Source of the DNA: Bremia lactucae | Taxonomy: Eukaryota > Oomycota > Peronosporomycetes > Peronosporales > Peronosporaceae | Assembly: GCF_004359215.1 (NCBI RefSeq) | Contig: NC_090613.1 | Coordinates: 2,778,424 to 2,822,916 of the forward strand | Reading direction: 5' to 3' | DNA: 44,493 bases | In this document: positions 14,201 to 23,093 of the stretch, one piece after another | Numbering within the stretch: position 1 is the stretch's first letter | Layout: each line of letters opens with the position of its first letter | Position numbers and translations under genes: made by a program | Notes under the pieces: generated by a model | Databases searched by the model: none | What the model was told of the DNA's origin: nothing | The model's input: only the letters and a program-made list of their open reading frames with translations

Positions 14201-16717
14201 CTAAATCAAAAGTGGACATCGATGCCGGGAATAGCTCCAAGCCAGATTCTTCTAGACGCTGTCGATGTCAGCAGGTCATTGCATTCTTGGTATGTCTCGA
14301 TTCAACAAGAACAGGCTGCTTCTAGTGCTGGAGCTTCAGCAAGTGCAAAAATTGGTGCAAAAAATCTTTTAACGTCGCCGCCTGAAGATGCTCGAGTAGT
14401 GCTGCCAGCTACGCTGCTTCGTGAAAGTTGGTCAGAGTGGAAGCGATGGAGTGACAATCACTGGCAACGGTGCCATGTGCGGCCACGTGGAATTTCCGTC
14501 GACTTTGACACGTCGCCTGCTGCCTGCATCCGCGTCAGCAATGCAGCCGGCCTCGTTGCTCCGTTTCTAACTGGTGATCGCGTTCGCATGTGCTCAAAAT
14601 GCGGACAGGAGCTTAATCAACCGGAAGAAGCTGTAATTTTAGGTGTCTACCGCGGATTCATATGGTACCGTACCGAAACTCAGGGAAATGAAGGTGCAGA
14701 CGAAGGACGTTCGTGGGCCTGGTACTGGTTATTAACTGAGCTGCCCGGACTTCTCCTAATTCGTCGTGGTGATAAGGATATGACCTTGATTGAAAATACT
14801 GCGACGGTTATATTGGACTGCGAAAGTGCACCTGAACATAGTCCATTTAAGCCCCAGTCTGATTTGGAAAATCGTGCTAGGACTGACTTTGATGCTTTTG
14901 TTGAATTAGCAACACGAGCCCATTCGACTTCATCCGACATGCAATTAGTGGATAGATTGAATGCGTATTGTGCAACAATTGGGGTAGACGTGACAAACCT
15001 TAAAATCACCGATGTCATGACTACTGATGAAAACGAAGGAAACGCAAGTAGCACAATAGTGTCACATGGACGCTCCCGTGCGCGTTCGTTGATACCAGAT
15101 AACTATTTTGCGTCACCTGGTCTTAAAAATATCACGGGGCCTGAATTGCGTGCACGCGCGGCAGTTTTACGGGTCTTGAACAACAAAATACTGCGAGTGC
15201 TTCCGATAATTGCGATCCAACCTGACGACGGAAGCTGCGCTCAGCCAATTGAAGTTGCTGAGAGCGCAAACAAGACTTCAGCCGAGTTCCTATCAACGAG
15301 CTTGAAGTTACGTTTGCTCAGAAGGTTATTATTTACAAGCACCAAACGTACTTTTTGGGATGACGTACTTCGTGCGACAACCACAAATACGCCGCTTCCC
15401 TCTGACGAGTACGAAGACCCTCGTGAAATTCGCGTTATTCGTATTAATCGTATCCAGGCACAAGCGTCAAAGCTAAGCTTGCTTACGCAACCCGGTGATC
15501 GCTTGCGACGTTCGGTATTTGGTCAGCTCTACCGGGAAATGCGCGCGTGGAACGATAGCTTCTTCCGCCGAGCCTATTGCGGAAAGGGTCATGGTGGCCA
15601 ACGTCGAGCATTCAAGGTTAAATTCTTGGGTGAGGGTGTGAACGACTATGGTGGGCCGTATCGTGCCGTATTCGAGCAAATCGTGGACGAATTGCAGATG
15701 GATAATCTCGAATTGGCGAAGGGAGAGCAGGGACTACTGCCATTGCTGATCCCATGTCCTAACCGACGCAGCGCTACCGGTATCAATCAAGACAAATTCT
15801 TGCTAAACCCTTCGTGTGGAACCGCGTTGCCGGCAAATGGGCCGGTGGCTCTAGATCTGCATCGGTTTCTAGGCAAATTAATTGGTACAGCAGTCCGTCA
15901 CGGTCTGCAAATGGGACTGGACTTGTCTGCACTCGTGTGGCGGCCTCTGTCAGGGCTTAAAGTTAGCCGCGCGCACCTTGAATCTATCGATGTAGCCGCT
16001 GCAAATAATTTGACTCGCGTTGAAGAACTTAGCAAGAATACGGCGACAACAGCTCAGGAGGCAGCCGTTGTGTTCGGATATTTGACTCTTTCGACCACGC
16101 TAAGCGACGGTGTGGAAATCTTGTTGGTTCCACACGGCGAAAAAATGGCAGTAACCTTAGCAAATAGCGATCTGTACGTGCAACTTGTGGAGAAAACTCG
16201 GCTCACAGAAAGCAGTCAACAGCTTGCTGCACTTAAAGATGGGTTGGCCGCTGTGCTTCCGATGGAGCTAACTCCGCTCTTTACACCAAAAGAACTCGAA
16301 GTGCTGATCTGCGGACGTCGTGAAGTAGACGTAGACCTGCTCCATCAATGCACGGAGTACAGCGAGGGAGCGGACGAGTCCATGCCGCATGTACAGCACT
16401 TCTGGGAGGTGCTGCGCGAGATGACAAGTGAGGAAAGAACATCGTTTTTGCGATTCGTGTGGGCTCGTAGCCGCATGCCGAATAGCGCCAAGGACTTTCC
16501 CATGAATTTCAAACTACAGACCGCTCAAGATCCAGGAGCTAGCAGCCAACCAGACTTGTACTTGCCGCATGCACAGACTTGTTTTTTCGCTTTGCGTCTT
16601 CCAGTTTACACCAGTAAGGAAGTGCTGCGCACCAAGCTGCTGTATGCCATTCAGAATTCGCCAAACATGGACGCCGACGTCAGGCTGCACAATGCTGAGG
16701 GCTGGGCTGATGCTTAA
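2254..16717 (+). CDS. Giant HECT-domain E3 ubiquitin ligase with UIM, three SPRY, two UBA and a MIB/HERC2 domain
   Basis: Two exons (2254-9231 and 9299-16717) join in phase to give 4798 aa. In order: a lysine-rich basic tract (about 211-231, possible NLS); a ubiquitin-interacting motif with core ALMARAIALSLSPE (about 421-436); SPRY 1 (about 960-1105); after the intron, two UBA domains (about 2562-2603 and 2633-2677, each with an EMGFP core); SPRY 2 (about 2717-2880); an acidic coiled-coil stretch (about 3320-3380); a MIB/HERC2 domain around RGPNWKWRDQDGG (about 3560-3637); SPRY 3 (about 3807-3960); and a C-terminal HECT domain (about 4390-4798). The thioester cysteine is Cys4754 in LPHAQTCF. 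HECT ligases take ubiquitin from E2 onto this Cys and pass it to substrates. The SPRY and MIB/HERC2 modules probably bind substrates, while UIM and UBA bind ubiquitin. It recalls HERC1/HERC2/HECTD4 but has no visible RCC1 repeats. The first ATG of the long frame is taken as start. Confidence 0.9.
9232..9298 (+). other. Intron of the HECT ligase gene (67 bp)
   Basis: Starts GTAAGT right after a complete proline codon and ends TTTTATAG, with a branch-like ACTAATAAG about 25 nt before the acceptor. Removing it joins two frames that are each open for about 7 kb, in phase 0, giving VP|TRPIRVPIDD across the junction. The downstream frame has no ATG at its beginning, only GTG, which argues against two separate genes. 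Confidence 0.9.
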
Positions 16718-16798
16718 TCTGTCAAAATCTTAATTGCATACTTAATCCACGTATTTTCAACTCGTTTTTTTTAAATACTTATTCACGATTTGGGTGCT

Positions 16799-19738
16799 AT
16801 GCGATTCGTGATGGGACATCGCATTCTCGCAACAATACTAGCGTTACATGCCTCAGCGCTTTACCTGTTTACCAAAGGCTTTTTCCTTACTCGCTTTGAG
16901 GTGCCAGACATAAGCAGCTGCCAAGCCTTTCTATCGGATAAACATAAAGTCGTACCGCACCTTCGTGGAGACCACGAAAACATCTCTAGCTCTAATGACG
17001 GTGCATCGGAAGGCTGCTGGATGCCTCGACGTTTCCGCCGTATTGTTTTTGTGGTAATTGATGCATTACGATTCGATTTTGCTGCCGCTGGTCTAGAGAC
17101 TCAGCACTCCGAGTTCTATAGCGATCGCCTGTCCATTCTCAATGATACAATCACTAATGAACCTGGCCACGCTTTGCTATTCAAGTTTGTTGCTGACCCA
17201 CCAACAATGACAATGCAGCGCCTTAAAGGCTTAACGACGGGATCACTACCGACATTCTTGGACATTAAGGACAACATGGCACGTAGTAATCAGATTGTAG
17301 AGGACAATCTCCTGCGACAATTGCGTGCGCAGCAACGGAAAATAGTGTTCATGGGGGACGACACTTGGGAGTCGCTCTACGCTCGCGAATTCACGAGAAA
17401 CTTTGCCTTTGATTCCTTTAATGTCAAGGATCTACATTCGGTGGACCATGGCGTTACGAAGCACCTATTTCCCGAGCTGCTGAAGCCAGACTGGGACTTA
17501 CTCATCGCACACTATTTAGGAGTTGATCATGTGGGCCATACGCATGGCCCGAGCTCAGTCTATATGGCTGACAAATTAGATGAAATGAATGGCATTCTAA
17601 AAAGGTTGATACAGACGCTGAAACTTATGCCAGATGGCGAGGACGTCCTGTTAGCTGTGTTAGGGGACCACGGTATGTCTGCTGACGGAAACCACGGTGG
17701 TGCTAGTGACGATGAGACTGGTGCTGCGCTATTTCTTTACAGTAAGTCTCCTCTTGTGGCAATTGGAGGCGCAAATGATAAAGAAGCGACAAAAGAGCTG
17801 AAGGAATTCACTGAGAAGATGCTCAACAGCTCACGTGAGGTGCCGCAAGTAGATTTGGTTCCCACTCTAGCGCTACTGAGCGGATTGCCTATTCCGTTTG
17901 GGAATCTGGGCAGTGTGATTCCGTCTCTATTTTTCAAGCCGTCGGCAATATCCGCGAATGAAGAAAGTAGTGTGTTGACCGCATTTCAGACGCTAAATTT
18001 GGCTCTGCGCTTGAATTTTGATCAGGTTCAGCGATATCTTTCCAGGTACTCATCCGCTTCTAAATTACCCAAGCAAGCGTATACTCAACTAGAAAAACTT
18101 GTTGGCGATATCAAGCAGATTGAGCAACAACTAGAGCAAATACGAGAAAGTAAGGTTAACTTAACCTATTTGAAAGCTGACTATCCGCTAGAATTGCGAC
18201 TTCAGCAAGAACTGGCGAAACAGCAGCAAAATTACTTGCGTGAAGCACTATCATTGGGACGTTCCATTTGGACACAATTCGACTTGTGTAGCATGAGATG
18301 GGGAATACTGCTGCTTGTGTGGATCTTCATTATTGGCGCTATATCAATTCGACTTGTGAGTGTTCATTCACAGATTTGTTGGAGCCCTCAGCTTAGTGCT
18401 GTCGCGCTTGTTGGTGGATTGTTCTATATTTTTCCAGCAAGGTTTAATTTGCCGCTTCTTCCAGCAGCTTCAGCTTCGCGAGGGCTGGTAGCAGGTTCAT
18501 GCACTGGCCTAATAAATTTGACTAGGCACCTTGTGTCTGAAAAAGGCGGAGCTTTTGCGAGTTTTCAACATTCACCAACAAGCACTAAACCATTTATGTC
18601 TTCCATTTCAGCGACTGGGGTGATCGCCACTATGATTGTGGTTCTTCATGCATTATCCCTACTCTCTAATAGCTATATTGTAACCGAGAGCAATACGATG
18701 CAATTTTTGTCAGCTACGATAGGATTCTTCTTGCTCGTATGCGCGCAGAGAACAACTCCTACCCGACGTGCTGCTACAGGTGCTGCGGTAGCTTTCATTT
18801 CTGCAACACGACTTAGTAGCGCGCTGGATCCACCTAATATAATTAAGGCGAGTGCAACATTGGAACGAACTTTCGCTCCACTACTTGCAATCGCAACGCT
18901 TGCCATTGGCTTTTCGGTGCATTTGACCAGATCCACAGGATACAAGCTTTCTTTCGTGGACCGGCTTATCATCGCGTCGTCGACAATAAACTACTGTCTT
19001 TGCGCAATCTTCTGGGCTGCGTCGCCAATAGCTGTGAGCTTTTGGAGGCAGTGGCTGCCTCGCTTTGTTTACTTAATTTTTGTGGGAACGCTTGTTTGCA
19101 CATTGATGAGCTGTGCACGACAAGCGAAGCAAAAACGTCATCACGACTTAGCTGAGCAAAGAACAATACAGCATGTATTCTTGCTCTGGCAATATATTCC
19201 AGCTTTTATGTTAGTGCTGGGGCCAACATCACCGCTGTCAGTATTGTGTCAATTAGTTCAATATACAAGCTTTCTATATGTTTTCACGAGTTGCCAATCC
19301 AGTTCTCCATCATACGAGGATATCACGCCATGGGTTGTACTCTGGGCGTCATGTTCGTATCAAACGTATTTTACTTCTGGACACGCCAACACATTTACAA
19401 GTCTCCAAAACGCGGCGGGTTTTGTGGGCTTCGACACTTTCAACTTCTACATCGCGGGAGCTTTGCTTGGCCTCAACACATTCGGCTGCTTTGCTATACC
19501 AATCCTTGCGCTGCCTTGTTTTTTTATAAAGCAGCATCAACTCCAGTCTGGCAAAGCCACAGCTCTTCTTGCATTCTCGACATACTTTTCTGTAAATGCG
19601 TTGGTATCAACGGTGTTTGTCGCACTTCAGCGGAGACATTTAATGGTTTGGGCCATTTTCGCCCCCAAATTTATATTCGATGGAATCGTGTTGCTAGCCA
19701 CTGAAATTTTACTGCTTGTATTGCTGCCCATGATTTAG
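16799..19738 (+). CDS. PIGO: GPI ethanolamine phosphate transferase 3 (PIG-O/GPI13 type)
   Basis: 979 aa, starting at the first ATG; nine further bases upstream are in frame but begin with TTG. It transfers phosphoethanolamine from phosphatidylethanolamine to the third mannose of the GPI precursor in the ER, the link later joined to proteins. An N-terminal membrane anchor contains ALYLFTKGFFLTR, a family hallmark. The alkaline-phosphatase-like luminal domain follows, with metal-binding Asp88 in VVIDALRFDF, the block MQRLKGLTTGSLPTF, the motif AHYLGVDHVGHTHGP, and Asp290-His291 in GDHGMS followed by GNHGG. From about residue 500 to the end there are many hydrophobic membrane segments. Length fits the family (about 950-1100). 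It lies only about 80 bp after the HECT stop codon, on the same strand. No intron is needed. Confidence 0.95.
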   Translation: MRFVMGHRILATILALHASALYLFTKGFFLTRFEVPDISSCQAFLSDKHKVVPHLRGDHENISSSNDGASEGCWMPRRFRRIVFVVIDALRFDFAAAGLETQHSEFYSDRLSILNDTITNEPGHALLFKFVADPPTMTMQRLKGLTTGSLPTFLDIKDNMARSNQIVEDNLLRQLRAQQRKIVFMGDDTWESLYAREFTRNFAFDSFNVKDLHSVDHGVTKHLFPELLKPDWDLLIAHYLGVDHVGHTHGPSSVYMADKLDEMNGILKRLIQTLKLMPDGEDVLLAVLGDHGMSADGNHGGASDDETGAALFLYSKSPLVAIGGANDKEATKELKEFTEKMLNSSREVPQVDLVPTLALLSGLPIPFGNLGSVIPSLFFKPSAISANEESSVLTAFQTLNLALRLNFDQVQRYLSRYSSASKLPKQAYTQLEKLVGDIKQIEQQLEQIRESKVNLTYLKADYPLELRLQQELAKQQQNYLREALSLGRSIWTQFDLCSMRWGILLLVWIFIIGAISIRLVSVHSQICWSPQLSAVALVGGLFYIFPARFNLPLLPAASASRGLVAGSCTGLINLTRHLVSEKGGAFASFQHSPTSTKPFMSSISATGVIATMIVVLHALSLLSNSYIVTESNTMQFLSATIGFFLLVCAQRTTPTRRAATGAAVAFISATRLSSALDPPNIIKASATLERTFAPLLAIATLAIGFSVHLTRSTGYKLSFVDRLIIASSTINYCLCAIFWAASPIAVSFWRQWLPRFVYLIFVGTLVCTLMSCARQAKQKRHHDLAEQRTIQHVFLLWQYIPAFMLVLGPTSPLSVLCQLVQYTSFLYVFTSCQSSSPSYEDITPWVVLWASCSYQTYFTSGHANTFTSLQNAAGFVGFDTFNFYIAGALLGLNTFGCFAIPILALPCFFIKQHQLQSGKATALLAFSTYFSVNALVSTVFVALQRRHLMVWAIFAPKFIFDGIVLLATEILLLVLLPMI

Positions 19739-19800
19739 CGCACCAGCTCATCAATCGAAGTACATGGTTTATCTATAATCTAACTCGCTCCACCAATTTA

Positions 19801-22439
19801 CTACATCGTCGTGGTCATAGCATGCAAAATCGCATCATTAATCTTTTTGGTGCGCAATTCGTCATTTTTACATTGCTCGTCACTTGTCGAAGCAGCTTCG
19901 CGAATACCGTTGCACGAGTACAGGGTGCACTCCTCCATACCAGCACCATAATTATTCTCTGTAGGGACAAGCTCTTCAATATAAAAGCCTTCGGTCATTA
20001 GCTCCCATGGTGGCGGAGCCAATGGAATACAGCTTGATATGTTGATCCCTTCACTCGCACAAATCACTTCCAGTTTTTTTGAAGACATCTCTCGCACATT
20101 GCAGCTTGAGCATAGCAAGCACTTGAATACAATTGAAGCGTCGTCTGTATGCGTCCGAGAGAGGAACTTTGGAGTGAAAAGCGAAATAGCTCCACAGTCT
20201 ATACAATTACAACCTACGACGCGACTTTTGTACTGCTGGTACAGACAAGCAAACAATGGCAACAACAGCTTTTCCAGCAATGCTATCGAGTCGAATTGGT
20301 ACGCAACACTAACCACACTGGTTGACCTTCGTGATAGCAACGTAATACTGATCGTCTTTGCACGACTTGAATCAAATGACGTACCAATAGTAATGACATC
20401 TTGCAGCCAACGGGAAATGATTATTGGATCTTTTCCGTCACAGACAGAAAGTTGTTCAAAAAAGTTTTGAGACTAAAGACATTAAGCATCGTATTTATTT
20501 TGATATGAGAAAGAAGCGCCCATAAGATGCCACGCACCTTAACTTTAACGGTTGCTGGGACGCCATCATCGCTGAAGCAAAGACCCAGCTCAGTTGCCTC
20601 TTTCAAAGTCAGCAGCACTCGCACGCTTATACTTTGTTCAAATATCTGTTATTGCGCATATATTCATCTGCGATTGGCAACTAAAGTTCTGACTGGGATA
20701 ACAAACAAAAATGGCAAACCTGAGACCCAAATGTTCGAATTTGTGGGGTGGATTGTAGGACGTTATTATCGTCACCATTTTTTGAAGCGGGGCCTCCCGC
20801 TAAAGGCTGACTTTTTTTTTCGAAGTTGCACTTCAGGCCACTCGCTCCATACGTCTGTAAATTATTTTGGGCCGCTCTTGTGTCAAATTCGTTACTGGCT
20901 TCCATTTCTAATCGTATTCAGCAAGTAAGAATAAAAACAGTTTATAGACTCATTTGATGACGAACCGCTATCTTTAACCCGATTATCGCTTTCATTTCTT
21001 CCTCTCATTCCGATATCATCACGCTGTGTTCGAAAGTAGTCGTCAACAGTTTGTGCCGATAGTCGAGTAGCTCGCGAGCTTTGCCGGCTTAGAGGTTTCT
21101 TGTCAAAGCTCTCTCCACTTTCTGCACCACTGGCAGTAGCTTTTTTAAAACAATCGCTTTTTGTCGGCAATGTGGACGATAGCTTCTGTATCGTGACACA
21201 ATTAGCAGAAACTGATTGATTTGGAGGCAATAGCGGGTATCCCAGCACGAGCGTCGAACTCTTCAGGTTTAAGCCGCTCTGAACACGAGCTTTAGGATAG
21301 ACCTGATCTTCCGCTGTCTGCCTCCAGATGGTGCTATGCCCGATGTTCCCATTCATACCATTCAGCATCATCAGCATCCGCATATTTTTCATGCTCCTCA
21401 ATTCAACATCACTCCAGCGTTTGCCGTCAAGCTCAATCCGCTCACTCAAGTAAAATAGCACCTCTCGTCTGTAGTCAGGCCGTTTTGCAATCGGATTAAA
21501 TTCTATTTTAAGCGACATTAGTCGTGAAAGTCTGGTCAAATGTTCCACTTCCGTAATATTATGGATCACATTGTGCGATACGTCTAGTCTTTCTAATGCC
21601 GTGAGCGTCTCCAGTCCTTTCAGCGATGAAATCTGATTTACTGCCAGATCTAGTTCTCTTAAGGACCGCAACGACTTGATCGGTGGTACGTGATACAGTT
21701 GATTATGACACAAGCTCAGGACTTCAAGCGATCTTGTATTAATGTCCGTCATGACTTTCGTAATCTTGTTCCAGCCTAAGTCTAGAACTTTGACAGACTT
21801 TAGCATATTAACTGACTCGTCTAGCACCTGCAGCTCACAACATTTCATCCGAAGCTTTGTCAGCTTTCTCCATGGTTTAGAATTTGGTGCCAGTAATTGC
21901 CTAAGCGTCGTCATTTGCGTGTGCTCAATGTGTAATTCTCGCAGCTGATAAGCAAAGCAGTGCACGTTTTGCAATCCCCGAGGCTTCATGTTAAGCATTT
22001 CAATGACTCGTAATGACGGGAAAATTTCGATTTCAATAGGACTGTGAGTCTCCTCAGTCTCTGACTGGTGTAGACGTAACATCTGTACTTCCCGTAAGAT
22101 CGTGGATAGCTTCAGCACTTGCAGGTGGGCGCTGGACTTAATCTTTAGCTGCAAATGTGGCTGGATGGTCCACGCCTGTATAACCCGCGTCTCGGCGTCG
22201 CGCTTCGGTACCAGAGCATCGTGTAGACGAAAGGCTAGACGATCTACTTGCACAGCACTAAGTACAAGAAATTGCTGGCTTAATGACGCGATGTGCTGCC
22301 GTAGCGTCTCCTCCAACGTCTTTAAAAAATATTCTTCATTTAAAGAATCGTCTACGGCGATTGCGTGACCAATATGAGCGGATTGTGGGAAATTCGCGAT
22401 ACTTAAGCCCAGCAGTGCTCGCACTTCAACACGATCCAT
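19801..22439 (-). CDS. Leucine-rich-repeat protein, four exons, possibly STK11IP/LIP1-like
   Basis: I join exons 22439-20966, 20907-20720, 20645-20538 and 20472-19801; all phases agree, giving 813 aa. The first in-frame ATG is at 22439 (MDRVEVRALLGL); earlier codons in the frame have no ATG. Residues about 140-325 hold LRRs of the SDS22/U2A' type (for example LRELDLAVNQISSLKGL and LERLDVSHNVIHNI), capped by a segment with NPIAKRPDYR and ELDG, the pattern seen after the LRRs of LKB1-interacting protein and nischarin. About 330-510 is low-complexity. The C-terminal 300 residues contain two cysteine pairs (CNCIDC and CLLCSSC) and PPPWELMTEGFYIEE, which I cannot assign. LRRs mediate protein binding; the LIP1 link is inference from layout. 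Its stop lies 62 bp from that of PIG-O, tail to tail. Confidence 0.75.
20473..20537 (-). other. Intron 3 of the LRR gene (65 bp)
   Basis: Read on the minus strand it starts GTGCGT and ends GTCTTTAG, with GCTTAAT as a likely branch site. It falls between complete codons and joins ATVKVK to SQNFFEQL. Without it the exon 3 frame stops soon after and the exon 4 frame has no ATG near its start. Confidence 0.75.
20646..20719 (-). other. Intron 2 of the LRR gene (74 bp)
   Basis: Minus-strand donor GTTTGC and acceptor AATAACAG, phase 0, joining RTFGSQ to IFEQSISV. The donor is weaker than the usual GTRNGT, so this junction is less certain than the other two. Skipping it brings an in-frame TAA immediately upstream of exon 3. 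Confidence 0.6.
20908..20965 (-). other. Intron 1 of the LRR gene (58 bp)
   Basis: Minus-strand donor GTTCGT after AAAGATAGCG, acceptor ACGATTAG, with CTGAATACG as a likely branch site. It is phase 1 and removes the stop codon that would end the LRR frame at 20892. The joined frame enters exactly the frame of the downstream open segment (EMEASNEF). Confidence 0.7.
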
Positions 22440-23093
22440 GTCTACTCGCAGTTTGTTGTATCGGATTTTTCGATGTAAGACACTCAAAATGATAAAAAGT
22501 AATATTGGTCATGAGGACATGTACCGGTACGATACCTTATAGTTTGCATTTTACTTAAGCGCAAATAATAGAATCAGCACAAAAATGTAGCCATCAAGTG
22601 GTCAAATAATCTGCATCTCACTTTATTTGCTGGTAATATATATGCAGTTGTTACCGAATCGGAAAGAAAAAAGCGAAAGAGGTACGTTCGCGGTATTTGT
22701 ACCGGGTGTAAATCTTGCACGAAGAAGAAAAGCTAAAGCGAATCCCCGCCCTCAGGCTTCTCTAATCGACGTGTAAGCGCGCCGCCACGAGAGGATAGTT
22801 AAGGGGAAAAGGGTGAAATCCCTCGAGAAAGGACGGTAGGTAAGGTCAGTCAAAAGAGGCGGAAGCGAAAAAGTGTTAGTCGCAGCAGCAGGAAAAAGTC
22901 GAAGGCTTGCCGCAACATAATCAGCCGCAGTAGTAGCGGCAGCAGCAGCTCGAGTGGTACTTGCAGGGAATTAAGTTCTGACAGCCGCAACTGCAGCTTT
23001 GCAACCGCCTGCACAATTCCTGGCCCTCCAAGCGCCAGTAACAGCCCCTCGACGAGCAGCGGCGGGCAGGAAAAGAAGTTACACGTGCGCTCA
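22440..23093. promoter_or_regulatory. Shared divergent promoter region between the LRR and deubiquitinase genes
   Basis: 654 bp separate the two outward start codons, so both promoters and 5' UTRs must lie here. The left third is AT-rich. The right part (from 22803) is open in the deubiquitinase frame and encodes Ser- and Lys-rich sequence without an ATG. A consensus donor GTACGT at 22682 follows a short ATG-led segment from 22642. Splicing that donor to an AG at 22839 would be in frame and would extend the deubiquitinase. I cannot tell whether this is a coding exon or 5' UTR. Confidence 0.45.

Noticed and set aside
9314..16717. The second HECT-gene frame as an independent gene
   Set aside because: It begins at a GTG, not ATG, directly after a well-formed intron that joins it in phase to the upstream 7-kb frame.
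16790..16798. Earlier start for PIG-O
   Set aside because: The extension starts at TTG; the ATG at 16799 gives the expected N-terminal anchor.
20421..20624. 67-residue minus-strand ORF as its own gene
   Set aside because: It starts at GTG and reads through a consensus GTGCGT donor; only its first half is coding, as exon 3 of the LRR gene.
20681..20905. Separate small gene starting at the ATG at 20905 on the minus strand
   Set aside because: It overlaps the end of the LRR frame. A phase-1 intron joins the LRR frame exactly into it, so it is better explained as exon 2 of the LRR gene.
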